In this document: one piece after another, positions 61,549 through 64,000 of the stretch
How the letters are laid out: every line of letters starts with the position of its first letter
Numbering within the stretch: the first letter of the stretch is position 1
NCBI GenBank assembly: GCA_017410605.1
Contig: JAFQQN010000017.1
Span: 1-64,000 of the forward strand
Reading direction: 5' to 3'
From: Clostridia bacterium
GTDB taxonomy: Bacteria; Bacillota; Clostridia; Oscillospirales; Acutalibacteraceae
DNA: 64,000 nt
Made by a program: the position numbers and the translations under genes
Notes under the pieces: generated by a model
The model's database searches: none
Told to the model about the DNA's origin: nothing
What the model saw: only the letters and a program-made list of their open reading frames with translations

Positions 61549-62349
61549 TTATTTTTTAGAGCTATCTACAGAGTTCTTGCTGATTACAAGCATATAAACC
61601 GCAATATAAAGGGTGATAAACATAATAGAAATGGGGCTGTCCGACTGAATATGCTCATATTGTTTTACCCCCAAAAGTGTCATAATAATTCTTGGAAGCA
61701 CAGCGGCTGTATTAAGCAGCACCGCTATCAGCCCGGCAGAAAAAAGCATTTGATTACCTGGTTTAAATTTTATGCCCACAAGACTTTTGGCATAAAAAAG
61801 CAGGAAAAACATTGTGGCTGTAAGTGCCAAAATGTCATACATATTATCCGAAATATTGGCCATTCCTGTAAAGCTTATAAAGGTTACAACTAAGCGAAAA
61901 ACAGCACAGGCCACCGGAACAACAGAGAAGACTGACTTTGGAGAGTTGCCTAAAAGCATTGTTATGCCGAAATAGCAAAAATAAACCCCCGACAATCCAA
62001 TGAACAAAAGCTTAAGAATATAAAGCAGGGGAGAGATTTCATAAGAAACGGCAATGCCAACAATGGGTTCGCTAAGCTGAGCAACACCAACAAGCAGAGC
62101 GGCACCACCCAAAAAGGCATTTGGTTTGGGTGAGGTGATAATCCCCTCGGTTTTTACAAAAAGGCCCAACAAAAAGCCAACTGCAACTATTAACAGTGTT
62201 GCCGCAGTAAGAGCAGCGCCCAAACCCTCCATACCATCAAAAAAGAAGCCGTTTTCCGGGTTTATAAGGTTAGTAACTTGCAAACATCTGATTACCGTAA
62301 TGCTTATAACAGCAACGGCACCGTAAAGGAAAAATTTAAGGTTTTTCAA
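61549..62349 (-). CDS. Hypothetical multi-pass membrane protein
   Basis: A 266-residue protein with about seven hydrophobic segments and short loops; no signal peptide beyond the first helix and no recognised family or catalytic motif. The C-terminus is hydrophilic ('SKNSVDSSKK'). It begins 21 bases after prfB ends and is probably the last gene of the prmA-prfB operon. The tRNA promoter starts about 95 bases downstream. The function is not known. Confidence 0.7.
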   Translation of the reverse strand: MKNLKFFLYGAVAVISITVIRCLQVTNLINPENGFFFDGMEGLGAALTAATLLIVAVGFLLGLFVKTEGIITSPKPNAFLGGAALLVGVAQLSEPIVGIAVSYEISPLLYILKLLFIGLSGVYFCYFGITMLLGNSPKSVFSVVPVACAVFRLVVTFISFTGMANISDNMYDILALTATMFFLLFYAKSLVGIKFKPGNQMLFSAGLIAVLLNTAAVLPRIIMTLLGVKQYEHIQSDSPISIMFITLYIAVYMLVISKNSVDSSKK

Positions 62350-62370
62350 AATATCGCCACCTACAATGTT

Positions 62371-63483
62371 TTACTGTTTAGAACCGGAAGCGTCTTTGAG
62401 ATATGCATTAATAAACACGTCAATATCGCCGTCCATAACCGAGTTAATATTTCCGTTTTCGGCGCCGGTTCTGTGGTCTTTTGCAAGGGTATAGGGCATA
62501 AATACATAAGAACGAATCTGTGAGCCCCAGGCAATTTCTTTTTGCACACCCTTAATATCTTCAATTTTATCTAAATGCTCTCTTTCCTTAATTTCAATAA
62601 GCTTAGATTTAAGCATTTTCAAAGCTACTTCTCTGTTCTGGTGCTGACTGCGTTCGTTCTGACAGGCAACAACAATACCTGTAGGCAAGTGGGTTATTCT
62701 TATAGCAGATTCGGTTTTATTAACGTGCTGTCCGCCTGCGCCTCCTGAACGGTAGGTGTCTACTTTAAGGTCTTCAGGGCGAATATCCACCTCTACGCTG
62801 TCGTCAATTTCGGGCATTACCTCTAACGAGGCAAAGGAGGTGTGTCTTCTTCCCGAAGAATCAAATGGGGAAACGCGAACCAAACGGTGAACACCGTTTT
62901 CACCTTTTAAAAAGCCGTATGCATTAACACCCTCAACCAATAACACAGCACTTTTAAGACCGGCTTCTTCGCCGTCTAAAAAGTCTAACATTTTAACCGA
63001 ATATCCGTGACGCTCACCCCAACGGGTATACATTCGAACAAGCATTTCGTTCCAGTCCTGCGCCTCGGTTCCGCCGGCGCCTGCGTGAAAGGTGAGAATA
63101 GCATTTTTAGAGTCATATTCACCGGTAAGCAGGGTGGCAAGCGTGGCAGAGGAAAGCTTTTCTTCAAACTCGTCAATAGCCGAAACAATTTCTTCTAAAA
63201 GTGAAAGGTCTTCCTCTTCGTCAGCAAGTTCAATGAGGGTAAGGGTATCTTCAAAAAGTGAATTGAGGCTATCACTGGTTTCAATTTTGGCTTTTTTGGC
63301 GCTAAGCTCTTTTAAAATTTTGCCCGAGTTTTCTTGGTCGTCCCAAAACCCCTCCTGCGCGGTGCGCTGTTCAAGCTGTTCTATATCTGTTTTAAGCTGG
63401 TCTAAACCTAAAGCGTCTTTTAAGGCTTCAAGCTCTTCAGAATGTGCTTCAAGACGAAGCCTTTGCTCTTCAAATTGAATCAT
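62371..63483 (-). CDS. prfB: Peptide chain release factor 2, encoded without a frameshift
   Basis: RF2, 370 residues, ends translation at UGA and UAA. The stop-codon-reading tripeptide SPF is in 'VSPFDSSGRRHTSFAS' near 201, and the catalytic GGQ in 'YRSGGAGGQHVNKTES' near 242. Most bacterial prfB genes have an in-frame UGA near codon 25 that needs a +1 frameshift; here the frame is open through 'ALKDALGLDQLKT', with no such stop, so autoregulation by frameshifting is absent. It lies 15 bases after prmA. Confidence 0.96.
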   Translation of the reverse strand: MIQFEEQRLRLEAHSEELEALKDALGLDQLKTDIEQLEQRTAQEGFWDDQENSGKILKELSAKKAKIETSDSLNSLFEDTLTLIELADEEEDLSLLEEIVSAIDEFEEKLSSATLATLLTGEYDSKNAILTFHAGAGGTEAQDWNEMLVRMYTRWGERHGYSVKMLDFLDGEEAGLKSAVLLVEGVNAYGFLKGENGVHRLVRVSPFDSSGRRHTSFASLEVMPEIDDSVEVDIRPEDLKVDTYRSGGAGGQHVNKTESAIRITHLPTGIVVACQNERSQHQNREVALKMLKSKLIEIKEREHLDKIEDIKGVQKEIAWGSQIRSYVFMPYTLAKDHRTGAENGNINSVMDGDIDVFINAYLKDASGSKQ

Positions 63484-63498
63484 AAATTAATCTCCATA

Positions 63499-64000
63499 TT
63501 ATTTGCAGGTTAGAAAAGCAACCCAGTTGTTGTTTTCAACGCGCTTTATTATCTTAAGTCCGTTTTCTATAAGAGCTTGTTCAACCTCTTGTGCCCTTAT
63601 ATCTATAATGCCTGAGCAAAGAAAATATCCCTTTTCGTTCATAAGATTTTTTACATCTTTAGCAAGAGAAATAATAACATCTGCCACAATATTTGCAACC
63701 ACAATATCATAGGTGTCATTTATTTTGTCGTTAAGGTTTCCAACCAAATATTCTGTTTTATTACTCATATTATTTATGGCGGCATTTTCCTTTGCTACCT
63801 TTACTGCAACGGGGTCAATATCTACACCGGTTGCACTTTCAGCCCCCAAAAGAACCGAGGCGATAGACAAAATACCACTGCCTGAGCCAATGTCTAAAAC
63901 CGTCATACCGGGGGCCACTTTTTCGTCTAAAAGCTCAAGGCACATAGAGGTTGTGGCATGGGTTCCGGTTCCAAAGGCGGCGCCGGGGTCAATGCTTAGC
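63499..64000 (-). CDS. prmA: Ribosomal protein L11 methyltransferase, 3' part (cut by window edge)
   Basis: The reading frame runs off the right edge; 167 residues are visible. PrmA methylates lysines and the N-terminus of ribosomal protein L11. The visible part begins in the conserved 'DPGAAFGTGTHATTSMC' segment, then the SAM-binding 'VLDIGSGSGILSIAS', 'GVDIDPVAVKVAKENA', and the catalytic-loop 'IVVANIVADVI'. An in-frame ATG at 63945 is internal and not the start. Same strand and spacing as prfB. Confidence 0.93.
   Translation of the reverse strand, partial: LSIDPGAAFGTGTHATTSMCLELLDEKVAPGMTVLDIGSGSGILSIASVLLGAESATGVDIDPVAVKVAKENAAINNMSNKTEYLVGNLNDKINDTYDIVVANIVADVIISLAKDVKNLMNEKGYFLCSGIIDIRAQEVEQALIENGLKIIKRVENNNWVAFLTCK

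Overview
This 64 kb window looks like a chromosomal segment of a low-GC, anaerobic, Gram-positive gut bacterium of the class Clostridia, most likely Oscillospiraceae/Ruminococcaceae-like. The evidence is a trimeric-type [FeFe] hydrogenase operon, a GatCAB amidotransferase operon, a YpeB-like germination protein (a spore-former or recent descendant of one), an SRP RNA directly upstream of dnaX, BspA-type LRR and cell-wall-binding-repeat surface proteins, frequent TTG starts, and short intergenic hairpin repeats of a kind common in gut Clostridia. Species cannot be named from the sequence alone.

Layout. 1-2.3 kb: AT-rich accessory DNA with a hairpin array, a GC-rich dispersed repeat, two orphan lipoproteins (one carrying a SecD-like P1-head domain) and a GNAT acetyltransferase; two of these genes share a near-identical promoter block. 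2.5-6.1 kb: MATE exporter, GNAT protein, PlsC-type acyltransferase. 6.2-9.6 kb: PHP and DRTGG proteins (a hydrogenase-associated pair), a tiny membrane protein, a LacI-fold regulator with its helix-turn-helix at the wrong end, and a TSUP transporter split into two overlapping genes. 9.7-19.9 kb: rsmI, a GT2 glycosyltransferase, an alpha/beta hydrolase, an SNF Na+ symporter, an acyl-ACP thioesterase, an MdoB/LtaS-like phosphoglycerol transferase and a LacZ-type beta-galactosidase. 20-25.9 kb: two large surface proteins, a YjjG-like HAD phosphatase, a RING/zinc-ribbon membrane protein and a Nudix hydrolase. 26.1-32.1 kb: ffs-dnaX-ebfC-recR-gatC-gatA-gatB. 32.3-37.7 kb: an operon of two M42 peptidases, a GNAT protein and a methionine-gamma-lyase-family protein, downstream of murD. 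37.9-39.2 kb: ypeB. 39.5-44.5 kb: the hydrogenase operon hydC-HATPase-[2Fe-2S]-hydB-hydA. 44.6-48.8 kb: a MarR repressor with a heterodimeric ABC exporter. 48.9-52.2 kb: an isolated phage packaging cassette (small ORF, large terminase, portal) with no other phage genes. 52.4-59.0 kb: the complete F-type ATP synthase operon (atpIBEFHAGDC), minus strand. 59.2-64 kb: a YiiX-type NlpC/P60 protein, a damaged four-helix-bundle gene plus a zinc-ribbon lipoprotein, three tRNA genes (Met, Glu, Arg), a membrane protein, prfB and the 3' part of prmA.

How it fits together. The hydrogenase would dispose of NADH and reduced ferredoxin as H2. The ATP synthase c-subunit carries a two-carboxylate, Na+-type binding motif, and the SNF symporter is a Na+-coupled family, so sodium bioenergetics is a reasonable inference. 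The epsilon subunit lacks its C-terminal helical domain. Most operons have recognisable sigma-A promoters with a 17-bp spacer and a clear terminator, which makes the transcription units easy to read.

Most interesting items: the orphan terminase-portal cassette with a perfect 9-bp inverted repeat in its promoter region; the two-carboxylate c-subunit; the hairpin array at the left edge whose linker flips orientation in the middle; the MarR operator; the in-frame stop in the four-helix-bundle gene; and the Ser in the L1 motif of the hydrogenase.
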